Shown here: piece after piece, positions 17,341 to 27,841 of the stretch | Position numbering within the stretch: the first letter of the stretch is position 1 | How the letters are laid out: each line of letters opens with the position of its first letter | Origin: Massilia violaceinigra | GTDB taxonomy: Bacteria > Pseudomonadota > Gammaproteobacteria > Burkholderiales > Burkholderiaceae_D | Assembly: GCF_002752675.1 (NCBI RefSeq) | Contig: NZ_CP024608.1 | Coordinates: 7,316,001-7,380,000, forward strand | Length of the DNA: 64,000 nt | Direction: 5' to 3' | Notes under the pieces: generated by a model | The model's input: the letters and a program-made list of their open reading frames with translations, nothing else | Told to the model about the DNA's origin: nothing | Database searches by the model: none | Translations under genes and position numbers: made by a program

Positions 17341-18323
17341 ACATTCCCTACCATCCGCTCAAATGCAGCGGCTGCGCGCAGGAGTTTGCGTTTCCTTCGA
17401 TCGCACGCGCCTACACCGATTTACCGCAAGCGGGGGGACGCTCCGGCGCCCATTTCAGCGAGATGCTCCTGCTGTCGGTCTGGTGCCATCAATGCGAGGG
17501 CGCTTCCTGGGTCGAACGCATTCCCACCGCGCGCGAATTTGCGCTGGCCGCCGGCTTGCGGCGCATGCCCAAGCGCGCGAGGCAGGAGGGCATCGACGAT
17601 GATTTGCTCGATCTCGATGACGCCGATTTCGCCTGGCTGTACCAGCACCTCGCCGAGCGCAACGCGCCGCCCTTCTGCCTTGCGTGCGGCAGCACCCGCG
17701 TGGTGCCGATCGACACCACGCAACGCGACACGGGCGTGCTGCACGAGGCGTGCTGGGACAGCCCGATTCTGTTTCATGGCTTCCCGATCGGAAGCAGCGG
17801 CCTTCGCATCGGCAGAGCGTCGTACGCGCGCCAGTTTCATGACGTCACGGGCCAGATCGTCTGGACCAGAATGCTTGCCCGGGAGTCTTTTTACCAGCTC
17901 TGTAGCGTCCTCGAGGTGCGCCGTGACGATCCCTTTCATGCCGTCCTGGCGTCAACCATCCGGCTGATCGCCAACGGGTCCGCTGAACGCGCCCTCGCCG
18001 CGCTTGCGCCGCTGGTGGACGCACAGGTTCCCGCCGCACTCGGACTGCTTGGTGCGCTGCACGTACTGGGAGAAGGCGTTCCCCATAGCGGATCGATGGC
18101 GGTACCGTTGCTGGAAAACGCCAAGGCCCTGGGGGACGCCTGCGCGGCGCACAATCTGGCGTCGCTGTACGCCACGGGCGCGCCTGGCGTTCCCCAGGAC
18201 GTGCCGCGCGCGCGCCAGCTATTTGGCGATGCGTTGTCGATGGGCGGGCAGTATGAGCGCGACGACTTCTATGCGCAGGACGATTACGCGTCCATGACCG
18301 GTCACTTTTACCGCCCGGCCTGA
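17337..18323 (+). CDS. Zinc-ribbon-like protein with C-terminal Sel1-type repeats
   Basis: 328 aa. The N-terminal part has CxxC pairs at CSGC (10-13) and CHQC (about 49-52), and a third CLAC near 117, suggesting a structural zinc site. The C-terminal third contains two Sel1-like repeats (ALGLLGALHVLGEGV and ACAAHNLASLYATGAPGVPQD). Its ATG overlaps the DUF1266 stop as ATGA, making it the last of the four coupled genes. No enzyme motif is visible; an adaptor role is inferred. Confidence 0.7.
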   Translation: MNIPYHPLKCSGCAQEFAFPSIARAYTDLPQAGGRSGAHFSEMLLLSVWCHQCEGASWVERIPTAREFALAAGLRRMPKRARQEGIDDDLLDLDDADFAWLYQHLAERNAPPFCLACGSTRVVPIDTTQRDTGVLHEACWDSPILFHGFPIGSSGLRIGRASYARQFHDVTGQIVWTRMLARESFYQLCSVLEVRRDDPFHAVLASTIRLIANGSAERALAALAPLVDAQVPAALGLLGALHVLGEGVPHSGSMAVPLLENAKALGDACAAHNLASLYATGAPGVPQDVPRARQLFGDALSMGGQYERDDFYAQDDYASMTGHFYRPA

Positions 18324-18404
18324 CGTCCGCCCCATTGCGGCGCTTGCAGTAAGCGTTCGGTCAGTTTCCCAGGGTACTATTTACCCATAAAAAAGGAGAC
18401 AGCC

Positions 18405-19703
18405 ATGCAAACCCCGCACCAGCTTTACCAGCAAAAACTGACCACGCCCGCCGAGGCCCTGCGCCTGGTGCGCGACGGCGACATGATCGTGGTGCCGACC
18501 GGCGTGGGCGAGCCGCCCGCGCTGCTCACCGCCCTGTCAAGCCAGCGCCAGCAGTTCCACGACGTGAAAGTGGCGCAGATCCTGGCCATGCGCAAGTTCG
18601 GCTACTTCGACCAGGATAGCGCGCACCACGTGCGCCACGCCTCGCTGTTTTTCGGCGGCGCCTCGCGCGCATCCGGCCAGGGCGGCTGGTGCGACTTCAT
18701 CCCCAATTATTTTTCCGAACTGCCCGGCCTGATCGAACAGGGCCTGATGCCGGCCGACGTGGTCTTCGCCATGGCCTCGCCCATGAACGAGCAGGGTTTC
18801 TTCTCACTGAGCCTGGCGGTCGACTACACCATGGCCGCCATCGGCAAGGCGCGCGCGGTGGTCCTCGAGGTCAATCCGCACGTGCCGTTCGCGCACGGCC
18901 AATGCCATGTGCATGTGTCGCAGGTGACGGCGCTGGTCGAAAGCGGCGAAGCGATCCTGGAAGTGGGTCTGCCGAAAATCGGCACGGTGCAGGAAGCCAT
19001 CGGCAAATACGTGGCCGACATGATCGACGACGGCTCGACCCTGCAGATCGGCTACGGCGGCATTCCGGACGCGGTGGTGATGCAGCTGACTTCCAAGCAC
19101 GACCTGGGCATCCACACCGAAATGATCGGCGACGGCATCCTGACCCTGATCGAAGCGGGCGCGGTCACCAACCGCAAGAAGACGTTCATGCCGGGGAAGA
19201 TGGTGGCGACCTTCGCGCTCGGTTCGCAAAAACTGTACAAATTCTTGCACCACAATCCGATGATCGAGATGCATCCGTCGAACTTTACCAACGACCCGTA
19301 CCTGGCCGCGCAAAACGACAATCTGATGACGATCAACGCAACCCTGCAGATCGATCTGCTGGGCCAGTGCGGCTCGGAGAGCATCGCGCACCTGCCCTAT
19401 TCCGGCACCGGCGGCCAGGTCGATTTCGTCAGGGCGGGCAACCGTTCGCGCGGCGGCAAGTCGTTCATCGTGCTGCCGTCGACGGCCAAGGACAATACGA
19501 TCTCGCGCATCGTGCCCACGCTTACGCCTGGCACGCACGCAACGACCAGCAAGAACGACATCAATTATGTGGTGACCGAGTATGGCGTGGCGCAGTTGCG
19601 CGGCAAGTCGGCCAAGCAGCGCGCGCAGGCGCTGATCGCGATCGCCCATCCGGACTTTCGCGCCTCGCTACGCGCGGAAGCGAACCGGATGTGCGTGCTG
19701 TAA
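18405..19703 (+). CDS. Acetyl-CoA hydrolase/CoA-transferase family protein
   Basis: 432 aa of the family I CoA-transferase fold, close to 4-hydroxybutyrate CoA-transferases and acetyl-CoA hydrolases. GYGGIPDAVVMQL and HTEMIGDGILTLIEAGAVTN near 225-250 carry the region of the catalytic Glu that forms the glutamyl-CoA intermediate. GTGGQVDFVRAGNRSRGGKS near 345 and YVVTEYGVAQLRGKS near 400 are strongly conserved in the family. It would move CoA between short-chain acyl groups; the substrate is not evident. AAAGGAGA lies before the ATG. It ends 8 bp from the convergent PEP-CTERM gene. Confidence 0.9.
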   Translation: MQTPHQLYQQKLTTPAEALRLVRDGDMIVVPTGVGEPPALLTALSSQRQQFHDVKVAQILAMRKFGYFDQDSAHHVRHASLFFGGASRASGQGGWCDFIPNYFSELPGLIEQGLMPADVVFAMASPMNEQGFFSLSLAVDYTMAAIGKARAVVLEVNPHVPFAHGQCHVHVSQVTALVESGEAILEVGLPKIGTVQEAIGKYVADMIDDGSTLQIGYGGIPDAVVMQLTSKHDLGIHTEMIGDGILTLIEAGAVTNRKKTFMPGKMVATFALGSQKLYKFLHHNPMIEMHPSNFTNDPYLAAQNDNLMTINATLQIDLLGQCGSESIAHLPYSGTGGQVDFVRAGNRSRGGKSFIVLPSTAKDNTISRIVPTLTPGTHATTSKNDINYVVTEYGVAQLRGKSAKQRAQALIAIAHPDFRASLRAEANRMCVL

Positions 19704-19710
19704 TCCGGGT

Positions 19711-20424
19711 TCAGGCAGGCCGGCGGCGACGGCGCACCAGGCCGATGACCGCTATGCCGGCCAGCAGCATGCCGTAGGTTTCCGGCTCCGGCACGGCCAT
19801 GGTGTAGATCGTAAACACCGGGTTGACGACCCGCAGGCTGGCAAAGGAATCGATGCCGGACGGATACTGCGACGTGACGGTCGGGTAGGCCGAGACCAGG
19901 ATCAGGCCTTGCAGCGACAGATTGAAATCGGTGGTCAGGGACAACTGCCCGCTCGACATCGTGAACGGCAGCGCGCCGTCGAGCATGTCGACACGCTGGG
20001 TATGCTCGCCATAAAACACGCCGTGCGGGCGCGAGCCGGCGCTGAACTCGATATTGCCGGAGTTGAAAGCGAATCCGTTGCCGGGCGTGCCGTTGGGATT
20101 GGGCGCCACATCGAGCACGCCCGCGAAGGTGCCGGAAAACGAAAATCCGGTCACCCGGTAGCCGGCATGTACGGTCACCTCGAACAGGCCGGCGTAGAAG
20201 TTGCCTTCCTGGTAGCGCGAGGTGAAGGCGTCGAGGCTGTCGGCGGCGGAAGTGAGGCCGATCCGGGTCACGCCGTTGCCGTTCGAGAGCAGCACGTCGG
20301 GAGAATCGCCCCACTGGTTGACGATCGAAAAGGCGGCGGTATCAATGCGCGCGGTGGCGTGGGCGGTGCTGACAGAGGCCAAAGCAAGCGCTGCCGTAAC
20401 GAGCAGCCGTGTCATCGTATTCAT
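19711..20424 (-). CDS. PEP-CTERM sorting domain protein
   Basis: 237 aa. A signal peptide (to about THA-TA, residue 24) leads a beta-rich exported domain of no known function. The C-terminus is VPEPETYGMLLAGIAVIGLV followed by RRRRRP, the PEP-CTERM tripartite signal: Pro-Glu-Pro, membrane helix, Arg cluster. In bacteria with exosortase this tail is cut and the protein delivered to the cell surface or biofilm matrix. No exosortase is in the window. The start could be the first or fourth codon, both Met. Confidence 0.9.
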   Translation of the reverse strand: MNTMTRLLVTAALALASVSTAHATARIDTAAFSIVNQWGDSPDVLLSNGNGVTRIGLTSAADSLDAFTSRYQEGNFYAGLFEVTVHAGYRVTGFSFSGTFAGVLDVAPNPNGTPGNGFAFNSGNIEFSAGSRPHGVFYGEHTQRVDMLDGALPFTMSSGQLSLTTDFNLSLQGLILVSAYPTVTSQYPSGIDSFASLRVVNPVFTIYTMAVPEPETYGMLLAGIAVIGLVRRRRRPA

Positions 20425-20541
20425 CAGTCATCCTTCTGGTCACGGTGGGAAGCGGCCGGGGATCCGGCCGGGACGCGTCGTCTTGCCGAAAAGTGAAGTG
20501 AAGGAGCGTCAAGAACGACGAACAGAAATACTACGTTGCTA

Positions 20542-20580
20542 TTGCAAAAAAAATATCACCCCAACGATGATTTTTTGCAA
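20542..20580. repeat. Inverted repeat of TTGCAAAAAA upstream of the PEP-CTERM gene
   Basis: Two perfect 10-bp arms, TTGCAAAAAA (20542-20551) and TTTTTTGCAA (20571-20580), are separated by 19 bp. They sit about 120-155 bp upstream of the PEP-CTERM start. The rest of the 20425-20622 gap shows nothing I can name. The spacing fits a two-site operator better than a terminator. I checked for a sigma-54 GG-N10-GC pattern, often seen at PEP-CTERM genes, and did not find one. Confidence 0.4.
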
Positions 20581-20622
20581 GCGTGGCGGCAATACGTCAG
20601 CTTCGCGCCGTAACAATAGAAT

Positions 20623-20650
20623 GGCCGTCCAGTCGGGCGACTGGACGGCC
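20623..20650 (-). terminator. Hairpin terminator downstream of the NHL-type lipoprotein gene
   Basis: A perfect 12-bp stem, GGCCGTCCAGTC with GACTGGACGGCC, closes a 4-base loop 25 bp past the lipoprotein stop. On the minus strand it is followed by ATTCTATTGTT, a broken T tract. Confidence 0.7.
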
Positions 20651-20674
20651 TGGAAAAGCGCAATGCGGTCCGGT

Positions 20675-22033
20675 TTACGGCAGGACCAGCTTGAGCACGC
20701 GGCCGTTGCCGCTGACGTACAGCGCGCCGGCGGCGTCGAACGCGATACCGGCCGGGTTGGCGATCCAGTCAGCCGACTTGAAGCGTGCATCGCTGCCGTT
20801 CGGATCGACCACGACCGCCACCGAGCGGTCCGCCGCGATCTTGCCGATGGCGCCGGCGGGCCAGGTGCTCGGGATGCCGCTGAACGGCTCGGTCGCAAAG
20901 TACACGTTGCCGCCGGCATCGAGCGCGATGGCCTTGATGAAGGCCAGGTTGTTGGGCACCAGCGTGACGGGGACGCCGGCGGCATCGAGCGTACGGATAC
21001 CCCGGTCGTCCAGCACGTACACCTTGCCGTTCTTGTCGACCGCCACGTCGGTGATGGTGGCGCTGGCGGAGTGCGGGCCCAGGTTTTCGAACACGGTCGT
21101 CAGCGTGCCATCGGCGGCGACTTTACGCACGATGGCGCGTTTGAAGCAGGAACTGCACTCAGGCTCGCCGGGGCGCGTAACTTCGCTCGCGACGTACAGA
21201 TTGCCGCCAGCGTCGGTGGCAATCGCGGTAAACACCGGCGGCGCGATGCCGGTCCCGGCCGGATCGCCTTGCGTGGAGCCCAGCTCGATGGTGCTGACCG
21301 CGCCGTCGGCGCCGATCTTGCGCACGAACGTCGACGGCGAACCGTCGGCGCCGTCGATGACATACCTGATGCCGTTCGCGCCGGCGGCGACATCGCGCAG
21401 GATACGCAGTGCCGGTGCGGGCGTGCCGCCAACGATGGCGGTGCTTACCACGCCGGCGGGCGTGATCTTGCGCACCGACTTGAGGCCGGTATCGGCCAGC
21501 AACAGGTTGCCGGCGCCATCGTTCGCAAGCGCTCCGGCGTTCAGAAAACGCGCCATCTTGCCGACGCCATCGACCTGGGCGCGGGTCGGTTCGACCGCGC
21601 CGCCGGCCAGGACGCGCACGCCGACACCTTCCACCTGCAGGGCGACAGCGTCGCTGGTGCTGGTGCCGGCATCGTTACGCACGACCACGCTGAGCACATC
21701 GCCGCTGTCGGCCAGGGTGGCCGCCAGGGTGGTATAGATGGCGCTGGTGGCGCCCGGGATCGCCACGCCGTTGCGCCACCATTGGTAGCTCAGCGTGCCG
21801 GAGCCGGTGGCCACCGCCGAAAACGTGGCTGGCTGACCGGCTTGCACGGCTTGCGTCTTGGGCTGGGTCGTGATGCTGGCCGCCGTGACCGGTTGTGGCG
21901 AGACCACCGGGTCGGGCTGTTTCACGGGCGTCGTGCTGTCGTCGTCGCTGCCGCAGGCGGTAATGCCAGCGAGGCAGATCAAGCCGCTGGCAAGGGCGCC
22001 GCTGCGGAAAAACCGGTTTTTCACATCACTCAT
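20675..22033 (-). CDS. Lipoprotein with Ig-like domain and NHL/SMP-30-type propeller
   Basis: 452 aa. The lipobox LAGITAC sets the acylated Cys at about 27. Residues 50-130 form an Ig-like domain (SYQWWRNGVAIPGATSAIYT). The rest is a six-bladed NHL/SMP-30-like propeller with repeats such as DGAGNLLLADTGLKSVRKI, DAGGNLYVASEV and DAAGALYVSGNGRVLKL. It probably sits in the outer membrane facing the periplasm or the surface. A substrate cannot be read from the sequence. A perfect hairpin follows the gene, and an AAGGAAT ribosome site precedes it. Confidence 0.85.
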   Translation of the reverse strand: MSDVKNRFFRSGALASGLICLAGITACGSDDDSTTPVKQPDPVVSPQPVTAASITTQPKTQAVQAGQPATFSAVATGSGTLSYQWWRNGVAIPGATSAIYTTLAATLADSGDVLSVVVRNDAGTSTSDAVALQVEGVGVRVLAGGAVEPTRAQVDGVGKMARFLNAGALANDGAGNLLLADTGLKSVRKITPAGVVSTAIVGGTPAPALRILRDVAAGANGIRYVIDGADGSPSTFVRKIGADGAVSTIELGSTQGDPAGTGIAPPVFTAIATDAGGNLYVASEVTRPGEPECSSCFKRAIVRKVAADGTLTTVFENLGPHSASATITDVAVDKNGKVYVLDDRGIRTLDAAGVPVTLVPNNLAFIKAIALDAGGNVYFATEPFSGIPSTWPAGAIGKIAADRSVAVVVDPNGSDARFKSADWIANPAGIAFDAAGALYVSGNGRVLKLVLP

Positions 22034-22106
22034 GCTGGCATTCCTTCAAAAAGAAATATTAATAAAGAAGGAACATTACGCCAATTATAAGTTTTTTACT
22101 AGAAAT

Positions 22107-22136
22107 ATCTCACCCGGCCGGGATGCCGGGTGAGAT
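22107..22136 (-). terminator. Hairpin terminator downstream of hppA
   Basis: The arms ATCTCACCCGGC and GCCGGGTGAGAT form a perfect 12-bp stem with a 6-base loop, 13 bp past the pyrophosphatase stop. On the minus strand it runs into ATTTCTAGTAAAAAACTT. Confidence 0.7.
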
Positions 22137-22148
22137 CCGCTAGACTGC

Positions 22149-24305
22149 TCAGGGCGCGGGCGCGGCGGCCAGGGTGGCTGGCACGGGCGCCGGCGTGGCG
22201 TGCGCAACCGGGCCCGGCACCACGGTGTTTACCGGCGGGTGTGCCGGCGGCACCGTCACCGCGATCCAGCCGGTTACCGGCAGCAGCGGCACCAGCAGCA
22301 AGGCCACGATGTTGATGATCTTGATGAGCGGATTGACGGCCGGGCCGGCGGTGTCCTTGTACGGGTCGCCCACGGTATCGCCGGTCACAGCGGCCTTGTG
22401 CGCTTCCGAGCCCTTGCCGCCGAAGTGGCCATCCTCGATGTATTTCTTGGCGTTGTCCCAGGCGCCGCCGCCGGTGGTCATGGAAATGGCGACGAACAGG
22501 CCGGTGACGATGGTCCCCATCAGCAGCCCGCCCAGCGCGGCCGGTCCGAGCAGCATGCCGACCACCACCGGCACCACCACCGGCAGCAAGGATGGCAGGA
22601 TCATTTCGCGGATGGCCGAGGCGGTCAGCATGTCGACCGCCTTGTCGTATTCGGGCTTGCCGGTGCCGTCCATGATGCCCTTGATGTCGCGGAACTGGCG
22701 CCGCACCTCGACCACCACGGCGCCGGCGGCGCGCCCCACCGCTTCCATCGCCATGGCGCCGAACAGGTAGGGAATCAGGCCGCCGATGAACAGGCCCACG
22801 ATCACCATCGGATTCGACAGGTCGAACGAAACATGTTTGCCGACCGATTCCAGGGCGTGGGTGTAGTCGGCGAACAGCACCAGCGCGGCCAGCCCGGCCG
22901 AACCGATGGCGTACCCCTTGGTGACGGCCTTGGTGGTGTTGCCGACCGCATCCAACGGGTCGGTAATGGCGCGCACCGATTCGGGCATGCCCGACATTTC
23001 GGCGATGCCGCCGGCGTTATCGGTGATCGGTCCGTAGGCGTCGAGCGCGACGACGATGCCGGCCATCGACAGCATGGACGTGGCGGCAATGGCGATGCCG
23101 TACAGCTGCGCCATCTGGTAAGACGCCAGAATGGCCGCGCACACGGCCAGCACCGGATACGCGGTCGACTTCATCGACACGCCCAGCCCGGCGATGATGT
23201 TGGTGCCGTGGCCGGTGGTGGAGGCTTCGGCGATATGCTTGACCGGCTTGAAGTCGGTGCCGGTGTAGTACTCGGTGATGTAGACCATCAGCCCGGTGAG
23301 GACGATGCCGACCAGCGCGCAGCCCATCATCTTCATGCGCATGGCATCGTCGCCCCAGACCAGCCAGGTGACGCCGGCAAAGCCGATCAGCGACAGGCCG
23401 GCGGCCCACCACAGGCCCGTGTACAGGGCCGACATGATCTTCTTGCCCGGCTTGGCCTTGACCAGCGAGCAGCCGACGATCGATCCGATGATCGACACCG
23501 CCCCCAGCAGCAGCGGATAGATCACCGCTTCGCCGCCCGGCGTGGCCATCATCAGCGCGCCCAGCAGCATGGTGGCGATCAGGGTGACGACATAGGTCTC
23601 GAACAGGTCGGCGGCCATGCCGGCGCAGTCGCCCACGTTGTCGCCCACGTTATCGGCGATCACGGCCGGGTTGCGCGGATCGTCCTCGGGGATGCCGGCT
23701 TCGACCTTGCCGACCAGGTCGGCGCCGACGTCGGCGCCCTTGGTGAAGATGCCGCCGCCAAGACGGGCGAAAATCGAAATGAGCGAGGCGCCGAAGGCCA
23801 GCCCGATCAGGGGTTTGATGACGTCATGCTGGGTGGCGCTGCCGCCGGCGGCCTGGGCGGTGAGCATCCAGTAGAACAGCGTCACGCCGAGCAGGCCCAG
23901 GCCGACCACCAGCATGCCGGTGATGGCCCCGCCCTTGAAGGCGACGTCGAGCGCTTCGTTCATGCCGCGCGTGGCAGCCTGGGCAGTGCGCACATTGGCG
24001 CGCACCGACACGTTCATGCCGATGAAGCCGCAGGCCCCCGAGAGCACCGCGCCGATCAGGAAACCGATCGCGGTATTGAGGTCGAGCAGCACGCCGATGG
24101 CGATGAGCAGTACCAGGCCGACCATGCCGATGGTGCGGTACTGGCGCCCGAGGTAGGCGGCGGCGCCTTCCTGGATGGCCTGGGCGATGGCCTGCATGCG
24201 GGCGTTGCCCGGGTCCTGGCGCAGAATCCAGCTGCGCGTGACCAATCCATAAATCACGGCAATGACGCCGCACACAACTGCAAAGACAAGAAATCTTGCT
24301 GCCAT
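22149..24305 (-). CDS. hppA: Membrane-bound proton-translocating pyrophosphatase
   Basis: 718 aa, about 16 membrane helices. It hydrolyses pyrophosphate and pumps protons across the inner membrane. The substrate-binding signature [20 protein letters not shown] and the paired DNVGDNVGD acidic motif are intact, as is the C-terminal [15 protein letters not shown]. Lys in [16 protein letters not shown] is the residue that marks K+-independent H+ pumps; K+-dependent forms have Ala there. An unusual Pro/Ala-rich tail of about 40 residues follows the last helix. The ATG at 24305 has GAGGGGACG before it and is preferred to 24344. Confidence 0.95.
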   Translation of the reverse strand: MAARFLVFAVVCGVIAVIYGLVTRSWILRQDPGNARMQAIAQAIQEGAAAYLGRQYRTIGMVGLVLLIAIGVLLDLNTAIGFLIGAVLSGACGFIGMNVSVRANVRTAQAATRGMNEALDVAFKGGAITGMLVVGLGLLGVTLFYWMLTAQAAGGSATQHDVIKPLIGLAFGASLISIFARLGGGIFTKGADVGADLVGKVEAGIPEDDPRNPAVIADNVGDNVGDCAGMAADLFETYVVTLIATMLLGALMMATPGGEAVIYPLLLGAVSIIGSIVGCSLVKAKPGKKIMSALYTGLWWAAGLSLIGFAGVTWLVWGDDAMRMKMMGCALVGIVLTGLMVYITEYYTGTDFKPVKHIAEASTTGHGTNIIAGLGVSMKSTAYPVLAVCAAILASYQMAQLYGIAIAATSMLSMAGIVVALDAYGPITDNAGGIAEMSGMPESVRAITDPLDAVGNTTKAVTKGYAIGSAGLAALVLFADYTHALESVGKHVSFDLSNPMVIVGLFIGGLIPYLFGAMAMEAVGRAAGAVVVEVRRQFRDIKGIMDGTGKPEYDKAVDMLTASAIREMILPSLLPVVVPVVVGMLLGPAALGGLLMGTIVTGLFVAISMTTGGGAWDNAKKYIEDGHFGGKGSEAHKAAVTGDTVGDPYKDTAGPAVNPLIKIINIVALLLVPLLPVTGWIAVTVPPAHPPVNTVVPGPVAHATPAPVPATLAAAPAP

Positions 24306-24502
24306 ATCGTCCCCTCGCTTTTTTATCAAGTAACACAACAACACATTTGAAAGACCGCTCCAACCACATGTGAAAGAGATGGGCCAACCTCACTGCGTAC
24401 TGCAAAACTTTGAATCCAAAAAAACCGGGAACGCCGGCCGCGCAACGGCGGCCAGGGCAAGACTATCCATTCGTGCTGTGACTACCGCAGGGCGCGGCCA
24501 TC

Positions 24503-24525
24503 AAAAAAGCGGACCGAAGTCCGCT
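24503..24525 (-). terminator. Intrinsic terminator downstream of adk
   Basis: On the minus strand the stem AGCGGAC, loop TTCG and GTCCGCT is followed by a run of T (plus-strand A tract at 24503-24508). It lies 18 bp past the adk stop and probably ends the exbB-to-adk unit. Confidence 0.85.
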
Positions 24526-24543
24526 CTTGTGCTTTTCTTACTT

Positions 24544-25335
<792 letters not shown>

Positions 25336-25386
25336 CTATGCGTCGGTTACTGATGAGAACCGCGCACATGCTGCGCTGTAACAAAG

Positions 25387-26139
25387 CTAAGCCGGGTAAT
25401 GCTGGCGCACCCGTTCAAGATCCTCGGGGGTGTCGACGCCGGCCGCCGGCGCGCTGTCGGTCACATGCACGGCGATCGGATAGCCATGCCACAGCACGCG
25501 CAACTGCTCCAGCGCTTCGACCGCTTCGAGCGGCGCCGGCTCCAGCGTGGGATAGGTTTGCAGGAAGGCGTTGGTGTACGCGTACAGGCCGATATGGCGC
25601 AGCGCGACGTACGCCGCCGGCAAGGCGTCGCGCGATTGCGCGAAGCCGTCGCGGTGCCAGGGAATCGTGGCGCGCGAAAAATACAGGGCGCGCCCGGCCT
25701 TGTCGAGCACCACCTTGACCACGTTCGGATTGAAGGCGTCGGCGGCGTCGTGCAGCGGGTGGGCGCAGGTGGCCATCGGCACGTCCACGCCAACGCGGGC
25801 CGCGGTGGCGGCCAGCAGCGCCGGGTCGATCAGCGGCTCGTCGCCCTGCAGGTTGACGACAACGGCATCAGGCGCCAGGTTCAGCGCGCGCGCCACTTCG
25901 GCGATGCGGTCGGTGCCGGACGGATGGTCGGCGCGCGTCATGCACACTTCCACCCCGTGTTCACGGCAGGCGGCGGCGATGGTCTCATGGTCGGTGGCGA
26001 CGATGATGCGAGCGGCGCCCGAGGCCCCCGCGCGTTCGGCCACGCGCACCACCATCGGTTTGCCGCCCAGGTCGGCCAGCGGCTTGTTCGGCAGCCGGGT
26101 CGAGGCCAGGCGGGCCGGAATGATGACGATGAAACCCAT
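25387..26139 (-). CDS. kdsB: 3-deoxy-manno-octulosonate cytidylyltransferase
   Basis: 250 aa. The N-terminal [25 protein letters not shown] is the CMP-Kdo synthetase nucleotide-binding signature, and [13 protein letters not shown] carries the metal-binding Asp. It activates Kdo with CTP for lipopolysaccharide inner core synthesis. Only 3 bp separate its ATG from the stop of the upstream ycaR-like gene, and lpxK is in the same operon, which suits a lipid A/Kdo assembly cluster. Confidence 0.96.
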   Translation of the reverse strand: MGFIVIIPARLASTRLPNKPLADLGGKPMVVRVAERAGASGAARIIVATDHETIAAACREHGVEVCMTRADHPSGTDRIAEVARALNLAPDAVVVNLQGDEPLIDPALLAATAARVGVDVPMATCAHPLHDAADAFNPNVVKVVLDKAGRALYFSRATIPWHRDGFAQSRDALPAAYVALRHIGLYAYTNAFLQTYPTLEPAPLEAVEALEQLRVLWHGYPIAVHVTDSAPAAGVDTPEDLERVRQHYPA

Positions 26140-26142
26140 CGC

Positions 26143-26313
26143 CTACAGCGCTTCGATCTTGCGCGCCTGGTCGGCCCACATGATGGGAATGCCGTCGCGG
26201 ATCGGAAACGCCAGGCGGTCGCCGCGGCAGATCAGTTCCTGGGCCTTTTTGTCCAGTTCTAGCGGGCCCTTGCATACAGGGCAGACCAGGATATCAAGCA
26301 GTCGAGCATCCAC
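26143..26313 (-). CDS. Trm112/YcaR family small protein
   Basis: 56 aa from a GTG at 26313, placed 7 bases after GGAG. The sequence starts [20 protein letters not shown] and ends with IRDGIPIMW, the standard YcaR/Trm112 pattern. Only the first CxxC is present, as is common in bacterial members. It overlaps the end of lpxK by 20 bp. A longer upstream start in the same frame would lie deeper inside lpxK and is not favoured. The bacterial role is not well established. Confidence 0.9.
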   Translation of the reverse strand: MDARLLDILVCPVCKGPLELDKKAQELICRGDRLAFPIRDGIPIMWADQARKIEAL

Positions 26314-27352
26314 GACATTTCTCCACAATTTGTTCGGCCAGCGCCGCATCGAGCTGCGCCGTCACCGGTACGACCCACAGTCTCGGGTCGTTTTTGAGAT
26401 TTTCAATTTGCGCACATTTTACTGCATCCTTCTCGGTGATCAGGATGCAGTCCGCTTCAATGGCGGCAAATGGCTGGTCGAGGAAATCGTGATGGTCCGG
26501 CAGCGGCAGTTCGGCGAACGCCAGGCCGGCGCCGCGCAGCAGGGTAAAGAAGCGCTGCGGATTGCCGATGCCGCAGGCGGCCACGATGCGGCGGCCAGCC
26601 AGGCTGGCCAGCGCCACGCGCTCGCCCGGTCGCGCCAAGGGCTCGGCGAACTCGCCCGCCAGCTGCATGCGGAACGGCATGCCGCCAACCGCCTGGCGCA
26701 AGGCCGGCGTCAGTTCGGGCGCATTGACGATGGTGAAGTCGCGCCGGCGCGATGGCGCCTCGCGCAAGGGTCCGGCCGGCAGCAGCCAGCCATTGCCGGT
26801 GCCGCGTCCGTCGAACAGCATGATTTCGATATCGCGCCGCAGGGCGTAGTGCTGCAGGCCGTCGTCGGTGAGGATCACGTCAACGTCGGGATGGGCGGCC
26901 AGCAAGGCGCGTCCGGCGGCGCCACGGTCGCGCCCCACCACCACCGGGCAGCCGGTGCGGCGCGCGATCAGGAGCGGCTCGTCGCCGACATCGCGCGCGC
27001 TGGAGTCCGATGTGACCGCGCGCGGCGCACTACTCGACGCGCCATCGCCACCGCCATGGCCGCGCGAGATGATGCCGGGTGTGAAGCCGGCGGCGCGCAA
27101 GGCGTCGGCCAGCCAGATCGTCAGCGGGGTCTTGCCGGTGCCGCCGATAAAAATATTGCCGACCACGATGACCGGCACCGGCAACCGCGTCGAGCCCAGC
27201 AGGCCGAAGCGAAACAGCAGCGCGCGCACGCCGGCCACGAAGCGAAACAGCAGGGAGAGCGGCCACAGCGCGCAAGCCAGCGCGCCGCGCCGCTGCCAGG
27301 CACGCTGAAGCGTCGATTCGAGGGAGGAAGATGAGGAGGAAGTGGAAGACAT
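26294..27352 (-). CDS. lpxK: Tetraacyldisaccharide 4'-kinase
   Basis: 352 aa. The P-loop [18 protein letters not shown] is near residue 65, ISRGHGG near 96, and [20 protein letters not shown] near 165 contains the catalytic Asp. It phosphorylates the 4' position of the lipid A precursor at the inner membrane. The N-terminus begins with a Ser-rich run and a hydrophobic anchor ([18 protein letters not shown]). It lies between exbD (33 bp gap) and the ycaR-like gene. Confidence 0.95.
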   Translation of the reverse strand: MSSTSSSSSSLESTLQRAWQRRGALACALWPLSLLFRFVAGVRALLFRFGLLGSTRLPVPVIVVGNIFIGGTGKTPLTIWLADALRAAGFTPGIISRGHGGGDGASSSAPRAVTSDSSARDVGDEPLLIARRTGCPVVVGRDRGAAGRALLAAHPDVDVILTDDGLQHYALRRDIEIMLFDGRGTGNGWLLPAGPLREAPSRRRDFTIVNAPELTPALRQAVGGMPFRMQLAGEFAEPLARPGERVALASLAGRRIVAACGIGNPQRFFTLLRGAGLAFAELPLPDHHDFLDQPFAAIEADCILITEKDAVKCAQIENLKNDPRLWVVPVTAQLDAALAEQIVEKCRGCSTA

Positions 27353-27385
27353 GAGGCGGCAGGCGAATCGCTTCGCCTGCGCTTG

Positions 27386-27841
27386 TTACTTCTTCTCGCC
27401 GGTCTGGGCGGCGAAGGTCAGCTTGTCGTAGCCTGCCATGCGCGCCGCTTCCAGCACGTTGATGACCATCTGGTGCATGGCGAACTGGTCGGCGTTGACG
27501 ACCACGACCGGGCCCTTCTCGCCGGTGGGCGCCGGCTGGCCGTTGTTGCCGGTGCGGGCCGCGGTTTTCAGATCTTCCGCCAGGCCAGCCACGTTGCTGA
27601 ACGAGACCGGCTCGTTGTTGATCGTGTAGTTACCCTTGGCGTCGACCGTGACGTTCAGTTCGAACGGCTTTTCGAGCGCCTTTTCGGCGTCGGCCGTCGG
27701 CAGGGTAATTTTCAACTCGGTAAACTTGCTGTAGGTGGTCGTGACCATCAGGAAAATCAGCACCACCAGCAGCACGTCGATGAAGGGGATCAGATTGATC
27801 TCTGGATCTTCACGTTTCTGGCCGCGGCGAAAGTTCATCAT
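27386..27841 (-). CDS. exbD: Biopolymer transporter ExbD
   Basis: 151 aa. One N-terminal membrane helix with the key Asp in NLIPFIDVLLVVLIFLMVTT, then a periplasmic domain. It pairs with ExbB to couple the proton motive force to TonB or a related partner. Its ATG overlaps the ExbB stop. Association with lpxK is usual in betaproteobacteria. Confidence 0.93.
   Translation of the reverse strand: MMNFRRGQKREDPEINLIPFIDVLLVVLIFLMVTTTYSKFTELKITLPTADAEKALEKPFELNVTVDAKGNYTINNEPVSFSNVAGLAEDLKTAARTGNNGQPAPTGEKGPVVVVNADQFAMHQMVINVLEAARMAGYDKLTFAAQTGEKK

Noticed and set aside
20425..20622. Sigma-54 promoter for the PEP-CTERM gene
   Set aside because: No GG-N10-GC pair was found at the right spacing.
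22200..24350. Long plus-strand frame opposite hppA
   Set aside because: Histidine- and Arg-rich sequence with no motif; hppA is unambiguous on the other strand.
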